Assembly: GCA_016717265.1 (NCBI GenBank)
Contig: JADKFX010000001.1
Span: 2,244,501 to 2,308,500 of the forward strand
Source: Saprospiraceae bacterium
Lineage (GTDB): Bacteria; Bacteroidota; Bacteroidia; Chitinophagales; Saprospiraceae
DNA: 64,000 nucleotides
Direction of reading: 5' to 3'
In this document: positions 51,401 through 55,812 of the stretch, in pieces
How the letters are laid out: every line of letters starts with the position of its first letter
Position numbering within the stretch: position 1 is the stretch's first letter
Translations under genes and position numbers: made by a program
The notes under the pieces: model-generated
What the model saw: only the letters and a program-made list of their open reading frames with translations
Databases searched by the model: none
Told to the model about the DNA's origin: nothing

Positions 51401-53201
51401 AATTATCAGTTGCATCTGCATAACCTGTAGAATCCGGACTTGTCGAACCTTCACAGGTAATAGTAACATTTGGTGGACAAGTGATTTGTGGTGCAGCAGT
51501 ATCAATTGCAGTAATAATTTGTTTTTTAGTTCTTGAATTATTACAATCATCAGAAACAACCCACGACCTTTCAATGATCATTTCATCTGGGCAATCTCCG
51601 GTAAGCACTTTATCCACATACGTTGATGATGGAATCGTATCACAATTATCTTGAAGGTTTGTAGGATAGCCAGTAATTTCAGGAGATGCATCAAATCCGC
51701 AGGAATCATAATTGATGAAAGCACGCAATTGAAAATTATCTATGTAAATCGGTTTTATACCACCTCCAATACTTCCGGAATAACTAATTCTCAGGTATAA
51801 TTTAGAAACACTTTGTGTAAATGGAATTTTTGCAGTGTCTTCTGCCCAGGTATCTAAAGTGAGCTTATAGGAATTAAATTTTGTCCAAATGATACTATCT
51901 AAACTATATTCATAATGCAAGGTATCAGCACTTTCTGCATCTTCTTTATAGGCCTGGGTATACACAAAGTAATCACTACAAATTGGGAGTGTACTTCCTT
52001 TGATATTAAATTGCCAGTAGCCTGGATTACTGGATGTATCTACGCGCAAAGATCTACCAGCAACGAGGTTTGTTGTAAACGCTAATGGACCTGTTACAGT
52101 ACCTGTATCAATTTTAAAAACATTAGAGCTTGTATCTATTTTTGATTCCACGCCAAAATATAACATTGGCGATAATTTAGAATAAGATTGTCCACTATTG
52201 AAATTATAATTTACTAAAGTATGGGTGTCTGCAACAGCACCCCCTTTGTAAATTGTAATATTTGCAGGCACATCAAATGTTGGGCGGGTAGTATCGCTAA
52301 TGGTAATTTCCTGGATCTGATCATCTGCAAGATTTCCACAACTATCCTGTAAAGTCCAGGTTCTATAAATTAAATGAGAACCTTCACAAGGAGTAGCAAT
52401 AAGGGAGTCACAATACGTTGCTTGAATATCTGGATTACAACTATCAAATTCATCGGTTACATCACCTGTTACATTTGGTGATGCATCAAACGTACAACAT
52501 ACATTTGCCCGCACCTCAAAATTGTCTATATATAAATCTCTGGGATTGGTATTCGATCCTCCTGAATAGGTAACTCTCAAATATAAATTGCTAGGATTTG
52601 CAATTCCTGGTACCGTTGCGGTGTCTTGAATCCATGTTCCTACAGTGAGTGCTTTTGTTCTGAATGTTGTCCAGGTAGTTCCATTTAAACTATGCTGAAA
52701 TTTTAATGTATCCGCACTTCCAGTTCCATTTTTCTTTGCTTGAATATATACTGCAAAATTTGTACATTTTGTTAAATTATCACCCGCTAGATTAAACTGC
52801 CAATGACCTGTCACATTGGATGTGTCAACCCTTAATCCCTTTCCTCCAATAGCATTTGTAGTATATGCTAAGGTACCGGTTGAAGTGCCTGTTGTAAATT
52901 TATAAGAGTTTGAACTTGCATCTACATCAGAAGTAATTCCTGCGAAAAGTGCCGGACATAAACTTGAATAACTAGTGCCAGAGTTAAAGTCATAATTTAC
53001 CAGGGTCGTTGTATCTGGGATATCTGAACTTTTATAGATCGTTATATTGGCAGGTTTTGTAAATGTAGGTTTTATAGTATCTGCTCCAACAGTAAATGTA
53101 GCCGAACAAGTTTTTGGTGCTTCACAAGAACTGGTTACTGTAAATGTCACCGTTTTACTACCGCCGCATGATGGAAAATCGCCTGCATTATTATTGGTCA
53201 T
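30420..53201 (-). CDS. Giant six-cysteine-repeat surface protein, C-terminal 7,593-residue part
   Basis: This frame is the continuation of the gene at 53,201-58,699, not an independent protein: it starts in the middle of a repeat and has no signal peptide. The apparent start ATG overlaps the preceding stop (TAATG). In order it holds: the end of repeat 11 of array A; two HYR-like domains each with an inserted lectin-like module (TIYK..., VNYDFNSG, GYWQFN, YIDNF); a plain HYR domain; 74 tandem repeats of about 83 residues (32,830-51,236); a HYR domain; a third lectin-like module; further HYR-like domains; a thrombospondin-3-like calcium motif (DSDCDGVWDVCDVCPGGDD); and a T9SS type A sorting domain (IVPNPNYGVFDI ... 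TAGVYRVVLKN). Each repeat has six conserved cysteines. It is predicted to be secreted by T9SS and attached at the surface as an adhesin or structural fibre (inference). Confidence 0.85.
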   Translation of the reverse strand: MTNNNAGDFPSCGGSKTVTFTVTSSCEAPKTCSATFTVGADTIKPTFTKPANITIYKSSDIPDTTTLVNYDFNSGTSYSSLCPALFAGITSDVDASSNSYKFTTGTSTGTLAYTTNAIGGKGLRVDTSNVTGHWQFNLAGDNLTKCTNFAVYIQAKKNGTGSADTLKFQHSLNGTTWTTFRTKALTVGTWIQDTATVPGIANPSNLYLRVTYSGGSNTNPRDLYIDNFEVRANVCCTFDASPNVTGDVTDEFDSCNPDIQATYCDSLIATPCEGSHLIYRTWTLQDSCGNLADDQIQEITISDTTRPTFDVPANITIYKGGAVADTHTLVNYNFNSGQSYSKLSPMLYFGVESKIDTSSNVFKIDTGTVTGPLAFTTNLVAGRSLRVDTSSNPGYWQFNIKGSTLPICSDYFVYTQAYKEDAESADTLHYEYSLDSIIWTKFNSYKLTLDTWAEDTAKIPFTQSVSKLYLRISYSGSIGGGIKPIYIDNFQLRAFINYDSCGFDASPEITGYPTNLQDNCDTIPSSTYVDKVLTGDCPDEMIIERSWVVSDDCNNSRTKKQIITAIDTAAPQITCPPNVTITCEGSTSPDSTGYADATDNCADTVTNITHSDVTVPGPCTGDYNINRTWTAVDSCGNVSTCVQVINVDPVPGPFLTCPNDTTIAACPTQGSVNAAFTAWLAQASSEGGCNPMLTNNNSGAPDACGGTKTVIFTVTSDCTAPVTCSKTFAVAAAIPVAITCASNTVEAACQTQGAINAKFTTWLATTTFTGGCNAMISNNAGAAPAACGGTVTVTFTVTSTCEANKTCSATFGVSVAPPIVLNCAANQTEAVCQTQAAIDGKFATWLATANFTGGCNGTISNNAGAAPSACGGTATVTFTVTSTCEAPKTCSAIFTVTTAPAVVLTCPTNQTEASCQTQAAIDSKFATWLGNASFSGGCNASISNNSGAAPSACGGTATVTFTVTSSCEAPKTCSATFTVTTAPVVVLTCPTNQTEASCQTQAAINTKFATWLANASFSGGCNASISNNNAGAPLACGGTTTVTFTVTSSCEPPKTCTATFGVTTAPPVVLTCPTNQTEAACQTQAAINAKFATWLTNVSFSGGCNASISNNNAGAPLACGGTASVTFTVTSSCEVPKTCLATFTVTTATPVALICPTNQTEATCQTQAAIDTKFATWLSSAVFAGGCNAAISNNNTGAPLACGGTVTVTFTVTSSCEPDKTCSATFGVTNAPPVVLTCATNQTEADCQTQGTINTKFATWLATASFTGGCNAMISNNSGAAPNACGGTVTVTFTVTSTCEPNKTCSATFGVTNAPLVVLTCAINQTEAACQTQAAINAKFTSWLATATFTGGCNAMISNNAGAAPLACGGTVTVTFTVTSTCEANKTCSATFGVTTAPAVVLNCAANQTEAACQTQAAIDAKYAIWLASATFSGGCNAMISNNGGTAPLACGGTKTVTFTVTSTCEANKTCSAIFSVTNASPVVFNCPINQTEASCQTQAAIDAKFAIWLATASFSGGCNGILTNSNTGAPSACGGSAAVIFAVMSDCEPLVFCIATFTVTTAPAVVLNCPVNQTEIACQTQATINTKFATWLANASFSGGCNATISNDNAGAPLACGGTTTVTFTVTSSCEPIKTCSATFAVTTAPPVVLTCPTNQTEAPCQTQAAINTKFATWLTNVSFSGGCNASISNNNTGAPLACGGTTTVTFTVTSTCEVPKTCSATFSVTAAPPVVLNCPGNLNTTACQTQADINILFNAWLSLATVSGGCNTAISNNNTGAPLACGGTVTVTFTVTSTCEAPVTCSSTFGVDNAPPVVLTCATNQSEAACQTQAAIDAKFATWLASATFTGGCNAMISNNAGAAPSACGGTVTVTFTVTSSCEPNKTCSATFGVTTATPVTLTCAVNQTELACQTQGAIDAKFATWLATATFTGGCNAMISNNAGAAPNACGGTVTVTFTVTSTCDINKTCSATFAVVTAPVVVLTCPANQSELACQTQAAIDAKFAIWLATVSFSGGCNAAISNNAGAAPAACGGTATVSFTVTSTCEPPKTCSATFSVSAAPPVVVNCPANQTEVACQTQAAIDAKFATWLAMASFTGGCNGVLTNNNAGAPSACGGSAPVIFLVTSDCEPLQFCVATFTVTNAPPVVLNCPPNQTEVACQTQAAIDAKFVTWLTTVSFSGGCNASISNNSAGAPLACGGTVSVTFTVTSTCEAPVTCLATFAVVNAPVVVLNCPANQTEPACQTQAAIDAAFATWLTTVSFSGGCNAAISNNNTGAPLACGGTVSVTFTVTSTCEPPVTCLATFEVTAAPTVVISCPPNNSTSACQTQTDINVLFNAWLSLATFSGGCNAAISNNNTGAPPACGGTVTVTFTVTSTCESPVTCSATFGVDTAPPVVLTCATNQSEAACQTQAAIDAKFATWLASATFTGGCNAMISNNAGAAPSACGGTVTVTFTVTSTCEPNKTCSATFGVTTATPATLTCAVNQTELACQTQGAIDAKFATWLATATFTGGCNAMISNNAGAAPNACGGTVTVTFTVTSTCDVNKTCSAIFAVVTAPVIVLTCPANQSELACQTQAAIDAKFAIWLTGASFTGGCFAVITNNAGAPPSACGGTVTITFTVTSTCEAPKTCTATFAVATAPVVVLNCPINQIEAACQTQATIDSKFSMWLSSVTTSGGCNASLTNSSVDPPSACGGTVTVTFTVTSTCEPPVTCSATFAVITAPVVVLNCPANQTEPACQTQAAIDAAFATWLTTVSFSGGCNASISNNNTGAPLACGGTVSVTFTVTSTCEPPVTCLATFAVTTAPIVVLNCPANQTEPACQTQAAIDAAFATWLTTASFSGGCNAAISNNNTGAPLACGGTVSVTFTVTSTCEPPVTCLATFAVTNATPVALICPANQTEPACQTQAAIDASFASWIASATFAGGCNAAISNNAGAAPNACGGTATVTFTVTSTCEPPVTCSATFTVTTAPIVVLTCPANQAEAACQTQAAIDAKFATWIATASTSGGCNAMISNNAGAAPSACGGTVTVTFTVTSTCEPNKTCSATFGVTTATPVTLTCALNQTELACQTQGAIDAKFATWLATATFTGGCNAMISNNAGAAPNACGGTVTVTFTVTSTCDVNKTCSAIFAVVTAPVVVLTCPANQSELACQTQAAIDAKFAIWLTGASFTGGCFAVITNNAGAPPSACGGTATVTFTVVSTCEPPKTCTATFAVATAPVVVLNCPANQTQPACQTQAAIDAAFATWLTTASFSGGCSASISNNSAGAPLACGGTVTVTFTVTSTCEPPVTCLATFAVTTAPLVVLNCPANQTQPACQTQAAIDAAFATWLTTVSFSGGCNASISNNNTGAPLACGGTVSVTFTVTSSCEPPVTCLATFAVTTAPVVVLNCPANQTEPACQTQAAIDAAFATWLTTASFSGGCNAAISNNNTGAPLACGGTVSVTFTVTSTCEPPVTCLATFAVTNATPVALICPANQTEPACQTQAAIDASFASWIASATFAGGCNAAISNNAGAAPNACGGTATVTFTVTSTCEPPVTCSATFTVTTAPIVVLTCPANQAEAACQTQAAIDAKFATWIATASTSGGCNAMISNNAGAAPSACGGTVTVTFTVTSTCAVNQTCSATFGVTTATPVTLTCAVNQTELACQTQGAIDAKFATWLATATFTGGCNAMISNNAGAAPNACGGTVTVTFTVTSTCDVNKTCSAIFAVVTAPVVVLTCPANQSELACQTQAAIDAKFAIWLTGASFTGGCFAVITNNAGAPPSACGGTATVTFTVVSTCEPPKTCTATFAVATAPVVVLNCPANQTQPACQTQAAIDAAFATWLTTASFSGGCSASISNNSAGAPLACGGTVTVTFTVTSTCEPPATCSATFAVITAPLVVLNCPANQTQPACQTQATIDAAFATWLTTVSFSGGCNASISNNNTGAPLACGGTVSVTFTVTSTCEPPVTCLATFAVTTAPVVVLNCPANQTEPACQTQAAIDAAFATWLTTASFSGGCNAAISNNNTGAPLACGGTVSVTFTVTSTCEPPVTCLATFAVTNATPVALICPANQTEPACQTQAAIDASFASWIASATFAGGCNAAISNNAGAAPNACGGTATVTFTVTSTCEPPVTCSATFTVTTAPIVVLTCPANQAEAACQTQAAIDAKFATWIASASTSGGCNAMISNNAGAAPSACGGTVTVTFTVTSTCAVNQTCSATFGVTTATPVTLTCAVNQTELACQTQGAIDAKFATWLATATFTGGCNAMISNNAGAAPNACGGTVTVTFTVTSTCDVNKTCSAIFAVVTAPVVVLTCPANQSELACQTQAAIDAKFAIWLTGASFTGGCFAVITNNAGAPPSACGGTATVTFTVVSTCEPPKTCTATFAVATAPVVVLNCPANQTQPACQTQAAIDAAFATWLTTASFSGGCSASISNNSAGAPLACGGTVTVTFTVTSTCEPPVTCSATFAVITAPLVVLNCPANQTQPACQTQATIDAAFATWLTTATFSGGCSAAISNVNSGAPNACGGTVTVIFTVTSSCEPNVTCSATFAVLSSPVILNCAGNQTEPACQTQAAIDASFATWLGSATFSGGCNAVISNNSAGAPSACGGTVTITFTVTSTCEPPVTCSATFAVTAATPIVLLCAVNQTEPACQTQAAIDAKYISWINSTVFAGGCNAAISNNAGAAPNACGGTVTVTFTVTSTCEPNKTCTASFEVTTATPVVLNCPVNQVEAACQTQAAIDAKFATWLATVNTTGGCNPVFTNNNTGAPNACGGTVTVTFTVTSTCEPPKTCTASFGITTATPVVLNCPVNQTEAACQTQAAIDAKFATWLATVNTTGGCNPVFTNNNTGAPNACGGTVTVTFTVTSTCEPPKTCTASFGVTTATLVVLNCPINQSELACQTQAAIDAKFATWLATVSTSGGCNPVFTNNNTGAPNACGGAVTVTFTVNSSCEPPKTCTASFSVANAPIVVLNCPANQTEVACQSQAAIDTKFATWLTTVSFSGGCNAAISNNAGSAPAACGGTVTVTFTVTSTCEPNKTCSATFAVTAAPLVVLNCPANQNEVACQSQAAIDTKFATWLTTVSFSGGCNAAISNNAGSAPAACGGTVTVTFTVTSTCEANKTCSATFAVTTAPIVVLNCPANQTEVACQTQAAIDTKFATWLTTASFSGGCNAAISNNNTGAPLACGGTVTVTFTVTSTCEPNKTCSATFAVTTALPVALVCPTNQIEPACQTQASIDSKFAIWLSTVAFAGGCNAAISNNAGAAPNACGGTATVTFTVTSTCEPNKTCTASFEVTTATPVVLNCPVNQTEAACQTQAAIDAKFATWLATVNTTGGCNPVFTNNNTGAPNACGGTVTVTFTVTSTCEPPKTCTASFGVTTATPVVLNCPVNQTEAACQTQAAIDAKFATWLATVNTTGGCNPVFTNNNTGAPNACGGTVTVTFTVTSTCEPPKTCTASFGVTTATLVVLNCPINQSELACQTQAAIDAKFATWLATVSTSGGCNPVFTNNNTGAPNACGGNVTVTFTVNSSCEPPKTCTASFSVANAPIVVLNCPANQTEVACQSQAAIDTKFATWLTTVSFSGGCNATISNNAGSAPAACGGTVTVTFTVTSTCEANKTCSATFAVTAAPLVVLNCPANQNEAACQTQAAIDTKFATWLTTVSFSGGCNAAISNNAGSAPAACGGTVTVTFTVTSTCEANKTCSATFAVTTAPIVVLNCPANQTEVACQTQAAIDTKFATWLTTASFSGGCNAAISNNNTGAPLACGGTVTVTFTVTSTCEPNKTCSATFAIASSPVSISCAMNVTEAACQSQTVINSKFNTWLSTATFSGGCNAAISNNNTGAPSACGGTVTIVFTVTSSCEAAKTCSATFEVFTATPVVLNCPVNQTETACQTQAAIDAKFATWLATVNTSGGCNPGFTNNNTGAPNACGGTTTVTFTVTSTCEPSKTCTASFGVTTATPVVLNCPVNQTEAACQTQAAIDAKFAIWLATVSTSGGCNPVFTNNNTGAPNACGGTVTVTFTVNSSCEPSKTCSASFSVANAPAVVLTCPINQTEVDCQTQAAIDAKFATWLATVSASGGCNVSLSNNNNGAPSACGGSKTVVFTASSSCESPKTCSAVFSVTGSPVIILNCPINTTEVSCQSQSGIDDKFALWLGTASFSGGCNAAISNNAGAAPSACGGTVTVTFTVTSTCEPNKTCSATFSVTTAPIVVLNCPTNQTEIACQSQAAIDTKFATWLATASFSGGCNAAISNNNNGAPLACGGAKTVTFTVTSDCEGPKTCSAIFTVSAPASIVLNCPANQTEIACQTQTAIDTKFATWLATANFSGGCNAAISNNNTGAPLACGGTVTVTFTVTSSCEPNKTCSATFSVSNSPVVVNCPINVTETACQTQATIDAKFNTWLATAGFTGGCSGNISNNNTGAPLACGGVKTVTFTVTSTCDTPKTCTATFTVATATAVVLTCPANQVELACQTQTIINSKFATWLASATFSGGCNASISNNNIGAPDACGGTVTVTFTVTSSCEPAKTCSATFTVNTANPVVLSCPINQTEAACQTQAVINQKFADWIATASATGGCNISFSNNNTGAPLACGGNRTVTFTVTSSCQTPQTCSAIFTVTTAPAVVLTCPVNVTETECQSQAVIDAKFASWLTTVSFSGGCNAALSNNNNGAPLACGGVKTVTFTVTSSCEVPKTCTATFTVTTVQPVTIVCPVNVFSSNACKSQFEIDTAYANWLNSIIVTGGCNVILNNNSTGAPSECGGSKTVLFTVQSSCETTKTCSASFTIPALPPPTIFCPNAITINCDASKLPANTGTAAGQDGCGTSATVSYSDQIVAGNCTGNYIINRTWVVTDKCNTTDNCTQVITVQDNAAPTFTLPPDVTIYTAASIAGSKTIVNYDFNAGNSYLSLAPKLHSGVTSKVDVTSNVFSNITGVASGGLAFTSNPIPGKGLKVDNSFQSGYWQFNISGANLPVFTNFEVYVQAHRKGNGSATTLVMDYSTNGTTWTTFSSTNLVLGNWVECTSSIAGVSNPANLYIRVRYTGGNSNQTRELYIDNFQVKASKPYIACAFDDEPGFTGYPSNILDKCDATPSANYKDSIALADCTSKVYRTWTVYDDCGNSSTGSGKQTITIKDTSGPVVLCPTGNSLTRKADTTTCHYTIKNNEFDATASDLCFNPSTVINDYNSNSTLNGSQLTVGVHVITWLATDNCGNTSTCKFTVTIFETEPPVAHCKGDSIILDSTGNYILNVNDINNGSTDNCGIKSMKLNRYNYGCDDIPSRKVILTVTDSTGLSDTCEANLIVQDISKPTLICKNINITLPSSKTKTLKADSVILLAKDNCGIISKVMTPTVFDCKSPKVSTVTVTVKDVAGNMSTCTATVTITNTADSDCDGVWDVCDVCPGGDDKVDNDNDGKPDCKFPPIFAKVKSTWKCGTNPNKVYIAEIGADGKCTTKCVRYTDYINAPQPNQSLGPCKTCPEGFVRNIDPNNPIIGDEYNNPAHKSDENGNSAEFPFKIVPNPNYGVFDIIFESEIEEGSLQIFNLLGEEVWMYKIDKLTDHINMNSNEFKQKTAGVYRVVLKNKSSKTIQTLLIMR
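35798..39284 (-). repeat. Second seven-monomer block, duplicated once
   Basis: Copies 49-55 and 56-62 of array B have the same order: an NNAGAAP copy ending CTASFEV, two VNTTGG copies, a VSTSGG copy (CPINQSEL), then three copies beginning CPANQTEV, CPANQNE and CPANQTEV. The period is again 1,743 bp, but the monomer types differ from the main higher-order repeat. Confidence 0.82.
39284..47750 (-). repeat. Higher-order repeat of seven monomers (1,743 bp)
   Basis: Within array B, monomers recur in the same order every seventh copy. Trios beginning CATNQSE/CPANQAE, C-A-[VL]-NQTEL and CPANQSEL are at copies 15-17, 22-24, 29-31, 36-38 and 43-45. Equivalent bases at 40,765, 42,508 and 44,251 are exactly 1,743 apart, which is 7 x 249. 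In about 180 bases compared by eye between the units at 40,561 and 42,304, I see four differences. The order can be traced more faintly back to about copy 5 (copies 6/13, 11/18, 14/21). Confidence 0.88.
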
Positions 53202-55812
53202 TACAGCACTGCAACCCCCGTAAAAGATGCCGTTGCTAACCAGGTATTGAATTTTGTTTCAATCACTATTTCTGATTGACATGGTGGTTCCACTTGATTT
53301 ACCGGACAGGTTAAAACAACGGGAGTAGCAGTCGTAACAGAGAATGTTGCCGAACATGTTTTTGGTGCTTCACAGGTACTTGTAACCGTAAACGTAACAG
53401 TAGTAGTGCCACCGCAAGCTGCAGGTGCACCTGAATTATTATTGCTGATTACAGCATTACAACTATTTGTAAAGGCTGCGGATGCTAACCATGTTGCAAA
53501 TTTGGTATTGATAGCTGCCTGGGTTTGACAAGCTGCTTCTGTTTGGTTGATTGGACAAGTTAAAGTAACAGCGGGTGCATCTAATACTGTAAATACTGCT
53601 GAACAGGTTTTCGTAGGTTCGCAGGTACTTACTACAGTAAATGTTACTGTTTTTGAACCACCACAAGCTAGCGGTGCCCCAGTATTGTCATTTATCATGG
53701 CTGCATTGCAGCCGCCTGTAAATGAAGCGGTTGCAAGCCAGGTTGCAAATTTAGTATCAATGGCAGCTTGTGTTTGGCATTCAGCTTCTATTACATTCGT
53801 AGGACAATTTATGACAACCGGAGTAGGGGATGTCACTGCAAAAATTGCAGAGCATGTTTTATTTGGTTCACAAGTACTGGTTACCGTAAATGTTACAGTA
53901 TTTGTTGCTCCACAAGCACTTGGTGTGCCTGGACTATTGTTTGTTAAAACAGCACTACAACCACCAGTAAAACCTGCTGTTGCAAGCCAGGTGGCATACT
54001 TTGTATCAATTGCTGCCTGAGATTGGCATTTTACTTCGGTTACATTAGTTGGACAGGTTAAAACAATCAATGGTGTTCCTGTCACCCCAAAAGTAGCACT
54101 ACATGTTTTGTTTGATTCGCAACTAGAAGTTACCGTAAACGTAACTGTTACAGTACCACAGGTACATGCATTAGGAGCACCGGTATTATTATTTGAAATA
54201 GCAGCACTACAACCACCAGCAAAAACTGCAGAAGCTAACCAGCTTGCAAATTTCGTATCGATGGCTCCTTGCGTTTGGCAAGCTGCTTCTGATTGATTCG
54301 TTGGACAAAGTAAGGCCACAGGCGTAGCCGCAGCTACTCCAAAAGTGGCGCTGCATGTTTTATTTGCTTCACAAGTGCTAGTTACCGTAAAAGTTACCGT
54401 TACAGTACCACCGGTACATGCATTTGGAGCCCCTGTATTATTGTTTGAAATTGCGGCACTACAACCACCGGCAAAAACAGCAGAAGCTAACCAGGTAGTA
54501 AATTTTGAATCAATGGCAGCTTGGGTTTGGCAAGCAACCTCTGATTGATTTGAAGGACAAATAAGGGCGACCGGAGTTGCAGCAGTGACCCCAAAAGTGG
54601 CGCTGCAAGTTTTATTTGCTTCACAGCTACTCGTCACTGTAAATGTTACAGTTACCGTACCACCGGTGCAAGAATTGGGGGCTCCTGTATTATTATTACT
54701 TAAGATGGCATTACAACCACCACTTTTTGTAGCAGAGGCTAGCCAGATTGTAAATTTAGAATTTATTGTTGCCTGTGTTTGACAAGCAGCTTCCGTAACA
54801 TTTGTCGGACAAGTAAGTGCTACCGGTGTTGCAGCAGTAACGGCAAATGTTGCACTGCAAGTTTTATTTGCTTCGCAAGTACTCGTTACCGTAAAAGTCA
54901 CTGTTTTTGTTCCACCCAAGCAAGCATCTGGTGCTCCTGTACTATTGTTCGTTAAGCTCGCACTGCAGCCACCACTGGTAGACACAGAAGCTAGCCAGGT
55001 TGCATATTTTGTATTTATATCTGTTTGTGTTTGACAAGCTGCCTCCACTTGATTAATCGGGCATGTTAATACAACCGGTGAAGATGTCACTGTAAAACTA
55101 GCAGTGCATGTTTTGGTAGCTTCACAAGTGCTTGTCACGGTGAATGTAACGGTTACTGTAGCACCGCAAGCAGCTGGATTTCCAGGACTATTATTTGTTA
55201 GGGTTGAACTACAACCACCAGATTTTGTGGCAGTTGCAAGCCAAGCTGCGTATTTAGTATTAATGGATGCTTGTGTTTGACAAGCGACTTCTGTAACATT
55301 TATAGGACAGGTCAATACAATGGCTGCAGGTGCTGCGACACCGAAACTTGCCGTACAGGTTTTATTAGCTTCACAGGAGCTGGTTACTGTAAATGTCACT
55401 GTTGTGGTTCCGCCACAAGCATTTGGTGCACCAGAATTGTTATTGCTTAAGACTGCATTACAGCCTCCACTTTTACTGGCTAGTGCTAACCAAGTCGCAA
55501 ATTTTGAATTAATTGCTGCTTGTGTTTGACATGCTATTTCACTTTGATTGGCAGGGCAGGTAATTGCTACTGCCGTTGGTGTTGAAACCGTAAAGACTGC
55601 AGAACAGGTCAAGGTATCTAAAGGGCAATCACTGATATATGTGAATACGACCGTTTTTGCACCACCGCAAGCAGAAGGTGCACCTGTACTATTATTAGAA
55701 AGTACTCCATTACATCCACCACCACCAACACCTTTAGCTAACCAAGCAGTGTAAAATGAATCTACTAATGTTTGGCTAAGACAGGTACCAAGCGTTGTAT
55801 CTAATGGGCAAG
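53090..55812 (-). repeat. Array A: 11 tandem six-cysteine repeats
   Basis: Eleven coding repeats of 82-84 residues (about 249 bp). The consensus can be written C-P-x-N-[QV]-[TS]-E-x-x-C-Q-T-Q, then K-[FY]-x-x-W-L, G-G-C-[NS], A-C-G-G, T-V-T-F-T-V-T-S-[ST]-C, K-T-C-[ST]-A. Copies are more diverged from each other than in array B. Copies 4-7 carry one extra residue before GG (ACLGG, SCTGG, ACTGG, ACTCG). Copy 11 is interrupted by the frameshift. Confidence 0.92.

Noticed and set aside
53199..53201. ATG of the 7,593-residue frame as a genuine translation start.
   Set aside because: It lies in the middle of a repeat and gives a protein without a signal peptide; the frameshift explains it better, though re-initiation is not excluded.
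32755..55754. Dozens of plus-strand open frames of 60-150 codons antisense to the repeat arrays.
   Set aside because: They recur with the same 249-bp period as the array, are mutually near identical and are explained as reverse-frame shadows of a repetitive coding sequence.
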